Shown one piece after another: positions 46,432 to 58,410 of a stretch of 64,000 nucleotides of DNA; the stretch's first letter is position 1, and the number at the start of each line of letters is the position of its first letter. The notes under the pieces were generated by a model. It was not told where the DNA came from, searched no databases, and worked only from the letters and a program-made list of their open reading frames with translations. The DNA is from Drosophila miranda (lineage: Eukaryota > Arthropoda > Insecta > Diptera > Drosophilidae), in the NCBI RefSeq assembly GCF_003369915.1, contig NC_046675.1:29450001-29514000 (forward strand), in the 5' to 3' direction. The position numbers and the translations under genes are program-made.

Positions 46432-48074
46432 GCGTCGTGTCCGTACGTGTCTCGTGTCCGATTTTCATAGAATCTTAAATTTTTGTTGTTTTCCTCTTTG
46501 TAGATTGAGGATGAAATCGCTTGAAGCATTTTTTCATTGACATGACTTTTCTTTAACTAAATATTTTTAAAACTAGGTTAGGTTAGGTTATGATCGTCTT
46601 CATTTTAAATTTGAATATTTCTGTACATCTTGATTAGTGCTTCCCTGCAGTATTTATTTCAATAGATTGCGTTTATATCCTTGTCATTCTTTCACATTCA
46701 AACTCAGGCGCGCAGCTCGACCACTAACCATACAGTATACCATCCAGTCGATAGTATCGAATGCCTGTGCTTTTCTCTCTTATATGTGGGATTTGCTCTC
46801 TTTTAATTGCTGGGATATAAACGTACTATCTATGGAGGAGCGAGCGCACCAAATAAAGTAAGAACAATGTGGAGAAATAACGTAAATAGTCGTCCATTCT
46901 AAGAAATTTTAAATTAACCTATCGGTCTAAAATCAGCTGAGAAATTTGTAGGTTATCGAACAAATGCAAAATGTAGCAGGTCACACTGGTTGTGAAACGA
47001 CCACACTGCATCACGATTATCTAAACATTTATTTCGAAGTAAAATTATTAAAATGAACAGCGCCAGGGCTATGAGCAAAGTATGGGCACAGCAGTCGGCC
47101 TTCAATCGAATCGGTACGTACTTGTTAGTTTCCCATCGCAAAACGTACATTGTATAACTTTTTTCAGTCACATTTTCCACGAAAGCCACGCAACATGCCG
47201 CCGCCGCTGTCTCATCGGCAGGCGCCGAACCGCCAGGAGAAGAGAAAACTAGCGCGACTCCTCCCGCTGCAGCTCAGCCACCTACACCCACACCCACGCC
47301 AGTGCGAAAACCCATTGTACCCTCGAACTATCGGTTCATTTATCCCGAATTCCTGCCCGACCCCAAAGTAGAGTGGCGCAATCCGATCCGTGAGAAGCTG
47401 GACCGGCGGCGTCAAATTGATCTGCCCGAGTTTTATGTGGGCTCTATAATGGCGGTAACCAGCTCCGATCCCCAAGCTGCGGGCAAGACAAGTCGCTTAG
47501 TCGGGATTTGCATAAATCGTGACCGTTGTGGTCTCCGCGCTCGCTTCGTACTACGGAACGTGATTGATCACCAGGGCATGGAGGTGGTCTACGAACTATA
47601 CGATCCCACCATTCAAAAGGTCGAAGTGCTACGTCTCGAGAAGCGGCTGGATGACAACCTGTTTTACCTCCGTGACGCTCTGCCGGAGTTCAGCACGTTT
47701 GATGAGAAGATGGAAACCGAACATCTAGAAGAGGGCGCTCCAGTGCCGGTAAATGATATCAAAGTTGTACTCCGTCCGCGGCCCTGGTTGGAGCGTTGGG
47801 AGCGCCAAAATCTACGCGGTGTGGCGAATATTGATCAGTATATTAAGGACAAGCACCGCAAATCGGCGGAGAAGGTGCAAAAGCCTTGGGAGAAGTACGA
47901 TCTGATGAAGCAATATCGCTCCACCATACCCGAGGAAGAGCAGAAGGAGGTCTTCGCCGAGGTCCACACGAAACTGCACAGCCTGGAGCTGCAGCGCAAA
48001 CGCAATAAGCGGAAGCGCACCTTTGCGAAGCCCAAACAGCTTGCTTAAAGAATGCATTTGTCATCCATTCGTAG
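45485..48074 (+). repeat. type II tandem unit 1 (zinc-finger 3' half plus mRpL19)
   Basis: The unit runs from the zinc-finger exon 3 breakpoint to the mRpL19 3' UTR breakpoint and is 2590 bp. Both ends share the pentamer CGTAG, present in native zinc-finger exon 3 and after native mRpL19 (59446-59450). Confidence 0.85.
47053..48048 (+). CDS. mRpL19: mRpL19 copy 2 with 18-bp in-frame deletion
   Basis: Exons 47053-47113 and 47168-48048 give 313 residues. Six residues (ERLDML) just before DRRRQIDLPEF are missing, apparently by recombination between two CTGGA(A/C)-type repeats. Phe to Leu occurs at TSRLVGIC. The rest of the bL19m domain, including the PVPVNDIKVVLRPRPW segment, is intact. The promoter carries motif 1 at 46979-46989. 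Function is uncertain. Confidence 0.6.
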
Positions 48075-49021
48075 TCTAAGGAGACATCAACAAGAGCACA
48101 TTCCACTGGCAGCCTTTGAGGGCCCGCGATCATTCTCGAACATGAATGAGCTGAGGGAGCCGCGTGTCAAGCACAGCGACAATGGCCTGTTTAAGTGACA
48201 AGAATGCAATGCAGTATTCATCGACATCCTTTTTCTGCAGATCCACAGTAAAGAGCATGCTGGTGAGCAAGGGCAACTGGAGCGTAGCCGAGGAGCCACA
48301 CTCTTTAGGGCTAAGAAACAGGTCGACTCCGACTCGAAGAAGAGTGTTTTAGAAATGTTTTCCTGCCATGACGCTAATAGTCGCTCAAAGAGTCCAACAA
48401 TGCTAAAGAAGTAGGTTTTCAATCATAACGAATGATTTAATAGACATTAAATACTTTTTTATTCACACCAGGATGAAGCTCACCAACCCCGACCCTGCTA
48501 TATCAAGCCCCACAAAGAAGAGCTGCATGACCCAATCCTTGCCAATGTAAGTCTATCTTTTTCCATTAAGGGTTTTCGTCTTAACGTGTATTTTATCCCC
48601 AACCAGAAGACAGGAAAATACATGCCAGCAGTGCGGTAAGAAATTTACCTATAAACAAGCCCTGACTAGGCACATGCGTGTTCACACTGGCGAGCGTCCT
48701 TTCGAATGCACGTATTGCGAGAAGAAATATTCGCGCAAGGCTCAGCTAGATGAGCACACTGCTACCCACACTGGCGACCGTCCTTTCAAGTGCTTGGTTT
48801 GCGAGAAGAAATTTATTCGCAAGATACACCTAGCTGAGCACACTCGTATTCACACTGGCGACCGTCCTTACGAGTGCTTGACTTGCGGCCAGACTTTTCC
48901 GCGCAAGTATACCCTGCATAAGCACAATCGTATCCACACTGGTGATCACCCTTCCGATTGCCCCAAGAAAAAGGAAAAAAGCTTTGACGAAAGTTATAAA
49001 CTGGAGATACACGAAAGATAG
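48052..49021 (+). pseudogene. zinc-finger fragment G, internal stop
   Basis: Same chimeric layout as F (ATG 48052, exons to 48410, 48472-48546, 48607-49021), but TGC to TGA at 48196-48198 destroys a zinc-ligand Cys and terminates the frame after 48 codons. Exon 4 has the parental MKLTNP sequence rather than the MELTDP of B to F. Confidence 0.75.
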
Positions 49022-49133
49022 GCGTCGTGTCCGTACGTGTCTCGTGTCCGATTTTCATAGAATCTTTAATTTTTGTTGTTTTCCTCTTTGTAGATTAAGG
49101 ATGAAATCGCTTGAAGCATTTTTTCATTGACAT

Positions 49134-51181
49134 TTGTGTGGACGTTGACATGCAATGACTGCATCTTTCAAGAGGCGATGCAGTTACTGCACCGTCAAGT
49201 GGCCCGTGTGACACCAGCAGAAGGCTGTTACGCGCGGATCCCAGGCAAAACGCAGCCCTCCTCCCGCCCAACCGACCGAGGGGCGCTGCCGCATGACGCG
49301 CGGTGCGTAGCCGAACCAAACGCGAACATGCAAGAAAGATAGCTATTAGACTAACATTCGAGGAAAATTAGTACTAAACTTACTAAGAAACTAAGCATGC
49401 AATCAAAGTACAAATACCACTACAGTTACTAATTAATAGAAAGGTGTTTAAGGATTAATAATTTAATAAGAGGAAGAGAATTAGTGGTGGATATAATATG
49501 GTAGAGGGAATTATAATCCGAGCATAAGACCCTAAACGGTTCATGCAAGGAATAATTCGATCTACAAAGTGGAAGGAACAACGGTATAAAATTTCTATTC
49601 AGTCTAATAGGAATCGTGAAGTTTATGCGGCTCAACAGATCAGGGCTGTCTATGTCACCCCTGATCAAGTTGTGCATAAATATCACACCAAGCATTTTTC
49701 TACGGTTAACTAAGGATGGGAGGTTTACTAATAGTAGTCTACTAGAGTAAGATGGGAGTCTTACACCCGCATCCCAGTTAAGGCCCCGCAGAGCAAAGAG
49801 TAAAAAGTTTTTCTGTACTGATTCTATACGGTCCTGGTGTACTTTGTACTGAGGGCACCATACACAGGAGCCGTATTCTAAGATCGGACGAACAAGCGAG
49901 GTATAGAGAGTCTTTGTTATATAGGGGTCGTCAAATTCCTTTGACCACCTCTTTATAAACCCAAGCACGCCCATGGCCTTATTTACCATGGTAGAAATGT
50001 GTTCGAAAAACTTTAACTTGGGGTCTAACATAACACCCAGATCATCCACCAGGGTAATTCTCTCAAGAGAACCACCAAATAGGGTGTAGGGAGCCAACAA
50101 AGGGCTAGAACGATGAAATGTCATAACTTTGCATTTCGAGGCATTAAGGTGTAACAAGTTTGCACAACACCATGACTGAAAGTTATTGAGATCGGATTGC
50201 AAGCGAGAATGAAATGAAATGTCCTTGTACTGGACACAGAGTTTAACATCATCCGCATACATAAGTACTCGAGAGTATGTTAATACTGAAGGTAAGTCAT
50301 TAATAAAGAGTGTGAAGAGTAAGGGGCCTAGATGGCTGCCTTGTGGTACTCCCGAAGAAACCTTTACTGGTAAAGAGAGGGAGTTTTTGAAGAGGACTCT
50401 TTGAGACCTAGAACAAAGATAGCTAGAAATCCATCTCAGGAGGTTGGGCGGAAACCCTAAAAGGTCAAGTTTATGCGCTAAAAGGGAATGGTTTACAGAG
50501 TCGAATGCTTTACTAAAGTCGGTGTAAATAACTTCCGCTGTAAGTTACCTTGAAAGCCTTTAATAATGAAAGAGGTAAACTCTAACAAGTTCGTGGTGGT
50601 TGATCGCCGCCTTATAAATCCATGCTGAGTTGGAGATATAAGTGACTTGCAGAGATGTTGCAAGTGCGGAGTTAAAACCTTCTCAAACATTTTAGGAATA
50701 GCGGATAACTTTGCTATACCTCTATAATTTTTTGCATCAGACTTGCTACCTTTTTTATGGAGAGGAATTATAAACGATTCCTTCCAGATCGGGGGGAAGC
50801 AAGAAGAATCAATGGATAGGGTGAATAGTTTAAGCAAAGGTCCACACAGAGCCTCGGCGCAGTACCTGAGTACACAACCTGGAACCCCGTCTGGACCCGG
50901 TGAAAACACCGGCTTAACTAGTCGAAGATCATGAAGTAGGGAACATTCATTTAACAAGGGACTGAAAATGCCGTTCGACCTCGGTAAACCGTATGGGTAC
51001 GGATGACCAGAGTAGCTTTCCTCAGAATAGGTGGTTTGGAAGAATTGGGCAAAAAGATCGGCAATTGCCTGATCATTATTTGCCGACGTATTACAAAATG
51101 ATAGCGAGGATGGGTGTGCGGACGTTCTACGCTTACTGTTTACGAAGCTGTAAAACTGTTTAGGGTCCTGAGAAAAACGTA
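49134..51181 (-). mobile_element. non-LTR retrotransposon, 2.05 kb, 5'-truncated
   Basis: Minus-strand element with reverse-transcriptase pieces at 50493-50957 (SPGPDGVPGCVLR, NYRGIAKLSAIPK, QHGFIRRRS) and 49429-50262 (MYADDVKLC holding the catalytic YADD, then the conserved LEYGSCVWCP). A frameshift near 50535 separates them, so it is dead. The target-site duplication TGACAT flanks it (49128-49133 and 51182-51187). Only three A residues remain as tail. It is the same family as the insert at 38682. Its position is between zinc-finger fragment G and the mRpL19 copy 3 promoter. Confidence 0.88.
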
Positions 51182-51683
51182 TGACATGACTTTTCTTTAA
51201 CTAAATATTTTTAAAACTAGGTTAGGTTAGGTTATGATCGTCTTCATTTTAAATTTGAATATTTCTGTACATCTTGATTAGTGCTTCCCTGCATTATTTA
51301 TTTCAATAGATTGCGTTTATATCCTTGTCATTCTTTCACATTCAAACTCAGGCGCGCAGCTCGACCACTAACCATACAGTATACCATCCAGTCGATAGTA
51401 TCGAATGCCTGTGCTTTTCTCTCTATATGTGGGATTTGCTCTCTTTTTATTGCTGGGATATAAACGTACTATCTATGGAGGAGCGAGCGCACCAAATAAA
51501 GTAAGAACAATGTGGAGAAATAACGTAAATAGTCGTCCATTCTAAGAAATTTTAAATTAACCTATCGGTCTAAAATCAGCTAAAATCAGAACAAATGCAA
51601 AATGTAGCAGGTCACACTGGTTGTGAAACGACCACACTGCATCACGATTATCTAAACATTTATTTCGAAGTAAAATTATTAAA

Positions 51684-52661
51684 ATGAACAGCGCCAGGGC
51701 TATGAGCAAAGTATGGGCACAGCAGTCGGCCTTCAATCGAATCGGTACGTACTTGTTAGTTTCCCATCGCAAAACGTACATTGTATAACTTTTTTCAGTC
51801 ACATTTTCCACGAAAGCCACGCAACATGCCGCCGCCGCTGTCTCATCGGCAGGCGCCGAACCGCCAGGAGAAGAGAAAACTAGCGCGACTCCTCCCGCTG
51901 CAGCTCAGCCACCTACACCCACACCCACGCCAGTGCGAAAACCCATTGTACCCTCGAACTATCGGTTCATTTATCCCGAATTCCTGCCCGACCCCAAAGT
52001 AGAGTGGCGCAATCCGATCCGTGAGAAGCTGGAACGTTTAGATATGCTGGACCGGCGGCGTCAAATTGATCTGCCCGAGTTTTATGTGGGCTCTATAATG
52101 GCGGTAACCAGCTCCGATCCCCATGCTGCGGGCAAGACAAGTCGCTTTGTCGGGATTTGCATAAATCGTGACCGTTGTGGTCTCCGCGCTCGCTTCGTAC
52201 TACGGAACGTGATTGATCACCAGGGCATGGAGGTGGTCTACGAACTATACGATCCCACCATTCAAAAGGTCGAAGTGCTACGTCTCGAGAAGCGGCTGGA
52301 TGACAACCTGTTTTACCTCCGTGACGCTCTGCCGGAGTTCAGCACGTTTGATGAGAAGATGGAAACCGAACATCTAGAAGAGGGCGTTCCGCGGCCCTGG
52401 TTGGAGCGTTGGGAGCGCCAAAATCTACGCGGTGTGGCGAATATTGATCAGTATATTAAGGACAAGCACCGCAAATCGGCGGAGAAGGTGCAAAAGCCTT
52501 GGGATAAGTACGATCTGATGAAGCAATATCGCTCCACCATACCCGAGGAAGAGCAGAAGGAGGTTTTCGCCGAGGTCCACACGGAACTGCACAGCCTGGA
52601 GCTGCAGCGCAAACGCAATAAGCGGAAGCGCACCTTTGCGAAGCCCAAACAGCTTGCTTAA
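51684..52661 (+). CDS. mRpL19: mRpL19 copy 3 with 36-bp in-frame deletion
   Basis: Exons 51684-51744 and 51799-52661 give 307 residues. The frame is open, but twelve residues are missing between EEG and PRPWLERW, removing the conserved IKVVLRP strand next to the C-terminal part of the bL19m fold. This is the same deletion as in copy 1. Glu to Asp occurs at KPWDKYD. Motif 1 is present at about 51610. Likely impaired. Confidence 0.6.
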
Positions 52662-52664
52662 AGA

Positions 52665-53634
52665 ATGCATTTGTCATCCATTCGTAGTCTAAGGAGACAT
52701 CAACAAGAGCACATTCCACTGGCAGCCTTTGAGGGCCCGCGATCATTCTCGAACATGAATGAGCTGAGGGAGCCGCGTGTCAAGCACAGCGACAATGGCC
52801 TGTTTAAGTGCCAAGAATGCAATGCAGTATTCATCGACATCCTTTTTCTGCAGATCCACAGTAAAGAGCATGCTGGTGAGCAAGGGCAACTGGAGCGTAG
52901 CCGAGGAGCCACACTCTTTAGGGCTAAGAAACAGGTCGACTCCGACTCGAAGAAGAGTGTTTTAGAAATGTTTTCCTGCCATGACGCTAATAGTCGCTCA
53001 AAGAGTCCAACAATGCTAAAGAAGTAGGTTTTCAATCATAACGAATGATTTAATAGACATTAAATACTTTTTTATTCACACCAGGATGAAGCTCACCAAC
53101 CCCGACCCTGCTATATCAAGCCCCACAAAGAAGAGCTGCATGACCCAATCCTTGCCAATGTAAGTCTATCTTTTTCCATTAAGGGTTTTCGTCTTAACGT
53201 GTATTTTATCCCCAACCAGAAGACAGGAAAATACATGCCAGCAGTGCGGTAAGAAATTTACCTATAAACAAGCCCTGACTAGGCACATGCGTGTTCACAC
53301 TGGCGAGCGTCCTTTCGAATGCACGTATTGCGAGAAGAAATATTCGCGCAAGGCTCAGCTAGATGAGCACACTGCTACCCACACTGGCGACCGTCCTTTC
53401 AAGTGCTTGGTTTGCGAGAAGAAATTTATTCGCAAGATACACCTAGCTGAGCACACTCGTATTCACACTGGCGACCGTCCTTACGAGTGCTTGACTTGCG
53501 GCCAGACTTTTCCGCGCAAGTATACCCTGCATAAGCACAATCGTATCCACACTGGTGATCACCCTTCCGATTGCCCCAAGAAAAAGGAAAAAAGCTTTGA
53601 CGAAAGTTATAAACTGGAGATACACGAAAGATAG
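52665..53634 (+). CDS. chimeric zinc-finger ORF H
   Basis: Exons 52665-53023, 53085-53159 and 53220-53634 keep an open frame of 282 residues, starting from the ATG of the mRpL19 3' UTR. Otherwise it is nearly identical to G, without the TGA. Expression would depend on read-through from mRpL19 copy 3. Confidence 0.33.
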
Positions 53635-53746
53635 GCGTCGTGTCCGTACGTGTCTCGTGTCCGATTTTCATAGAATCTTTAATTTTTGTTGTTTTCCTCT
53701 TTGTAGATTAAGGATGAAATCGCTTGAAGCATTTTTTCATTGACAT

Positions 53747-54919
53747 TTGTGTGGACGTTGACATGCAATGACTGCATCTTTCAAGAGGCGATGCAGTTAC
53801 TGCACCGTCAAGTGGCCCGTGTGACACCAGCAGAAGGCTGTTACGCGCGGATCCCAGGCAAAACGCAGCCCTCCTCCCGCCCAACCGACCGAGGGGCGCT
53901 GCCGCATGACGCGCGGTGCGTAGCCGAACCAAACGCGAACATGCAAGAAAGATAGCTATTAGACTAACATTCGAGGAAAATTAGTACTAAACTTACTAAG
54001 AAACTAAGCATGCAATCAAAGTACAAATACCACTACAGTTACTAATTAATAGAAAGGTGTTTAAGGATTAATAATTTAATAAGAGGAAGAGAATTAGTGG
54101 TGGATATAATATGGTAGAGGGAATTATAATCCGAGCATAAGACCCTAAACGGTTCATGCAAGGAATAATTCGATCTACAAAGTGGAAGGAACAACGGTAT
54201 AAAATTTCTAGTCAGTCTAATAGGAATCGTGAAGTTTATGCGGCTCAACAGATCAGGGCTGTCTATGTCACCCCTGATCAAGTTGTGCATAAATATCACA
54301 CCAAGCATTTTTCTACGGTTAACTAAGGATGGGAGGTTTACTAATAGTAGTCTACTAGAGTAAGATGGGAGTCTTACACCCGCATCCCAGTTAAGGCCCC
54401 GCAGAGCAAAGAGTAAAAAGTTTTTCTGTACTGATTCTATACGGTCCTGGTGTACTTTGTACTGAGGGCACCATACACAGGAGCCGTATTCTAAGATCGG
54501 ACGAACAAGCGAGGTATAGAGAGTCTTTGTTATATAGGGGTCGTCAAATTCCTTTGACCACCTCTTTATAAACCCAAGCACGCCCATGGCCTTATTTACC
54601 ATGGTAGAAATGTGTTCGGAAAACTTTAACTTGGGGTCTAACATAACACCCAGATCATCCACCAGGGTAATTCTCTCAAGAGAACCACCAAATAGGGTGT
54701 AGGGAGCCAACAAAGGGCTAGAACGATGAAATGTCATAACTTTGCATTTCGAGGCATTAAGGTGTAACAAGTTTGTAACAGTTTGTGCAAAAAGATCGGC
54801 AATTGCCTGATCATTATTTGCCGACGTATTACAAAATGATAGCGAGGATGGGTGTGCGGACGTTCTACGCTTACTGTTTACGAAGCTGTAAAACTGTTTA
54901 GGGTCCTGAGAAAAACGTA
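53747..54919 (-). mobile_element. retrotransposon copy, internally deleted duplicate of 49134-51181
   Basis: The same family, orientation and insertion site, with the same TGACAT duplication (53741-53746, 54920-54925). About 875 bp are missing between the KCKVMTFHR region and the 5' part, at a TTTGT/TGCAAAAAGATC junction near 54770. An identical site means it was copied with the unit and did not insert independently. Confidence 0.88.
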
Positions 54920-55433
54920 TGACATGACTTTTCTTTAACTAAATATTTTTAAAACTAGGTTAGGTTAGGTTATGATCGTCTTCATTTTAAATTTGAATAT
55001 TTCTGTACATCTTGATTAGTGCTTCCCTGCATTATTTATTTCAATAGATTGCGTTTATATCCTTGTCATTCTTTCACATTCAAACTCAGGCGCGCAGCTC
55101 GACCACTAACCATACAGTATACCATCCAGTCGATAGTATCGAATGCCTGTGCTTTTCTCTCTATATGTGGGATTTGCTCTCTTTTTATTGCTGGGATATA
55201 AACGTACTATCTATGGAGGAGCGAGCGCACCAAATAAAGTAAGAACAATGTGGAGAAATAACGTAAATAGTCGTCCATTCTAAGAAATTTTAAATTAACC
55301 TATCGGTCTAAAATCAGCTGAGAAATTTGTAGGTTATCGAACAAATGCAAAATGTAGCAGGTCACACTGGTTGTGAAACGACCACACTGCATCACGATTA
55401 TCTAAACATTTATTTCGAAGTAAAATTATTAAA

Positions 55434-56443
55434 ATGAACAGCGCCAGGGCTATGAGCAAAGTATGGGCACAGCAGTCGGCCTTCAATCGAATCGGTACGT
55501 ACTTGTTAGTTTCCCATCGCAAAACGTACATTGTATAACTTTTTTCAGTCACATTTTCCACGAAAGCCACGCAACATGCCGCCGCCGCTGTCTCATCGGC
55601 AGGCGCCGAACCGCCAGGAGAAGAGAAAACTAGCGCGACTCCCGCTGCAGCTCAGCCACCTACACCCACACCCACGCCAGTGCGAAAACCCATTGTACCC
55701 TCGAACTATCGGTTCATTTATCCCGAATTCCTGCCCGACCCCAAAGTAGAGTGGCGCAATCCGATCCGTGAGAAGCTGGAACGTTTAGATATGCTGGACC
55801 GGCGGCGTCAAATTGATCTGCCCGAGTTTTATGTGGGCTCTATAATGGCGGTAACCAGCTCCGATCCCCATGCTGCGGGCAAGACAAGTCGCTTTGTCGG
55901 GATTTGCATAAATCGTGACCGTTGTGGTCTCCGCGCTCGCTTCGTACTACGGAACGTGATTGATCACCAGGGCATGGAGGTGGTCTACGAACTATACGAT
56001 CCCACCATTCAAAAGGTCGAAGTGCTACGTCTCGAGAAGCGGCTGGATGACAACCTGTTTTACCTCCGTGACGCTCTGCCGGAGTTCAGCACGTTTGATG
56101 AGAAGATGGAAACCGAACATCTAGAAGAGGGCGCTCCAGTGCCGGTAAATGATATCAAAGTTGTACTCCGTCCGCGGCCCTGGTTGGAGCGTTGGGAGCG
56201 CCAAATCTACGCGGTGTGGCGAATATTGATCAGTATATTAAGGACAAGCACCGCAAATCGGCGGAGAAGGTGCAAAAGCCTTGGGAGAAGTACGATCTGA
56301 TGAAGCAATATCGCTCCACCATACCCGAGGAAGAGCAGAAGGAGGTCTTCGGCGAGGTCCACACGGAACTGCACAGCCTGGAGCTGCAGCGCAAACGCAA
56401 TAAGCGGAAGCGCACCTTTGCGAAGCCCAAACAGCTTGCTTAA
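55434..56443 (+). pseudogene. mRpL19: mRpL19 copy 4, frameshifted
   Basis: Exons 55434-55494 and 55549-56443. A 3-bp deletion removes one codon in the Pro/Ala-rich linker near 55640. A single-base deletion near 56203 (CCAAATC for CCAAAATC) shifts the frame, so the product reads into IYAVWRILISI and ends at 56300. The C-terminal 80 residues are lost. Confidence 0.85.
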
Positions 56444-56446
56444 AGA

Positions 56447-57790
56447 ATGCATTTGTCATCCATTCGTAGTCTAAGGAGACATCAACAAGAGCACATTCCA
56501 CTGGCAGCCTTTGAGGGCCCGCGATCATTCTCGAACATGAATGAGCTGAGGGAGCCGCGTGTCAAGCACAGCGACAATGGCCTGTTTAAGTGCCAAGAAT
56601 GCAATGCAGTATTCATCGACATCCTTTTTCTGCAGATCCACAGTAAAGAAGAGCACACTAATGAGCATAGGCATCGTAGTCTGTTGAGACATACCAAGAA
56701 CGACATTGCAATGACAGCCTTACAGTGCACGCGTTGCCCGCGCTCATTCCCGAACATCCGTGAGGTGATGAAGCACCGTGTCGAGCACAGCGGCGTTGGC
56801 CTGTTTAAGTGCCAAGAATGCAATGCAGTATTCATCAACATCCTTTATCTGCAGATCCACAGTAAAGAGCACACTAATGAGCATAGGCATCGTAGTCTGT
56901 TGAGACATACCAAGAACTACATTCCAATGACAGCCTTAGATTGCACGCGTGAGGTGATGTTTAAAGGCCAAGAATGCGATGCAGTATTCATCGCCATCCT
57001 TTTTCTGCAGATCCACAGTAAAGAGCACGCTGGTGAGCAAGGGCAACTGGAGCGTAGCCGAGGAGCCACACTCTCAGGGATAAGAAACAGGTCGACTCCG
57101 ACTCGAAGAAGAGTGTTTTAGAAATGTTTTCCTGCCATGACGCTAATAGTCGCTCAAAGAGTCCAACAATGCTAAAGAAGTAGGTTTTCAATCATAACGA
57201 ATGATTTAATAGACATTAAATACTTTTTTATTCACACCAGGATGGAGCTCACCGACCACGACCCTGCTATATCAAGCCCCACAAAGAAGAGCTGCATGAC
57301 CCAATCCTTGCCAATGTAAGTCTATCTTTTTCCATTATGGATTTTCGTCTTAACGTGTATTTTATCCCCAACCAGAAAACAGGAAAATACATGCCAGCAG
57401 TGCGGTAAGAAATTTACCTATAAACAAGCCCTGACTAGGCACATGCGTGTTCACACTGGCGAGCGTCCTTTCGAATGCACGTATTGCGAGAAGAAATATT
57501 CGCGCAAGGCTCAGCTAGATGAGCACACTGCTACCCACACTGGCGACCGTCCTTTCAAGTGCTTGGTTTGCGAGAAGAAATTTATTCGCAAGATACACCT
57601 AGCCGAGCACACTCGTATTCACACTGGCGACCGTCCTTACGAGTGCTTGACTTGCGGCCAGACTTTTCCGCGCAAGTATACCCTGCTTAAGCACAATCGT
57701 ATCCACACTGGTGATCACCCTTCCGATTGCCCCAAGAAAAAGGAAAAAAGCTTTGACGAAAGTTATAAACTGGAGATACACGAAAGATAG
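56447..57790 (+). pseudogene. zinc-finger fragment I with two repeat units
   Basis: Begins like F and H, but exon 3 contains one 216-type unit with an extra codon (HSKEEHTNEH) and one truncated B-like unit (56585 to about 56970). A zinc-ligand Cys is Gly (FKGQEC), and a small deletion near 57075 shifts the frame, ending at 57121. Exons 57241-57315 and 57376-57790 are intact but out of register. Confidence 0.75.
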
Positions 57791-58336
57791 GCGTCGTGTC
57801 CGTACGTGTCTCGTGTCCGATTTTCATAGAATCTTTAATTTTTGTTGTTTTCCTATTTGTAGATTATGGATGAAATCGCTTGAAGCATTTTTTCATTGAC
57901 ATGACTTTTCTTTAACTAAATATTTTTAAAACTAGGTTAGGTTAGGTTATGATCGTCTTCATTTTAAATTTGAATATTTCTGTACATCTTGATTAGTGCT
58001 TCCCTGCATTATTTATTTCAATAGATTGCGTTTATATCCTTGTCATACTTTCACATTCAAACTCAGGCGCGCAGCTCGACCACTAACCATACAGTATACC
58101 ATCCAGTCGATAGTATCGAATGCCTGTGCTTTTCTCTCTATATGTGGGATTTGCTCTCTTGTTATTGCTGGGATATAAACGTACTATCTATGGAGGAGCG
58201 AGCGCACCAAATAAAGTAAGAACAATGTGGAGAAATAACGTTAATAGTCGTCCATTCTAAGAAATTTTAAATTAACCTATCGGTCTAAAATCAGCTGAGA
58301 AATTTGTAGGTTATCGAACAAATGCAAAATGTAGCA

Positions 58337-58347
58337 GGTCACACTGG
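58337..58347 (+). promoter_or_regulatory. Ohler motif 1 in the mRpL19 promoter
   Basis: GGTCACACTGG fits the motif 1 consensus bound by M1BP at ribosomal-protein and housekeeping promoters. It lies 64 bp upstream of the copy 5 start codon. Identical sites precede copies 1 to 4 at 44407, 46979, 51610 and 55360. Confidence 0.7.
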
Positions 58348-58410
58348 TTGTGAAACGACCACACTGCATCACGATTATCTAAACATTTATTTCGAAGTAA
58401 AATTATTAAA

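Larger units (their letters stand above)
48075..52687 (+). repeat. type II tandem unit 2, with LINE insertion
   Basis: 4613 bp: zinc-finger 3' half (copy G), a 2-kb retrotransposon, mRpL19 copy 3. It is bounded by CGTAG fusion points at 48070-48074 and 52683-52687. Confidence 0.85.
52688..56469 (+). repeat. type II tandem unit 3, with deleted LINE
   Basis: 3782 bp: zinc-finger fragment H, the same LINE insertion as unit 2 with an internal deletion, and mRpL19 copy 4. Fusion points lie at 52683-52687 and 56465-56469. Confidence 0.85.

Noticed and set aside
49127-49342. 71-codon frame at the LINE 3' end, also at 53740
   Set aside because: It lies in the GC-rich 3' UTR of the retrotransposon on the non-coding strand.
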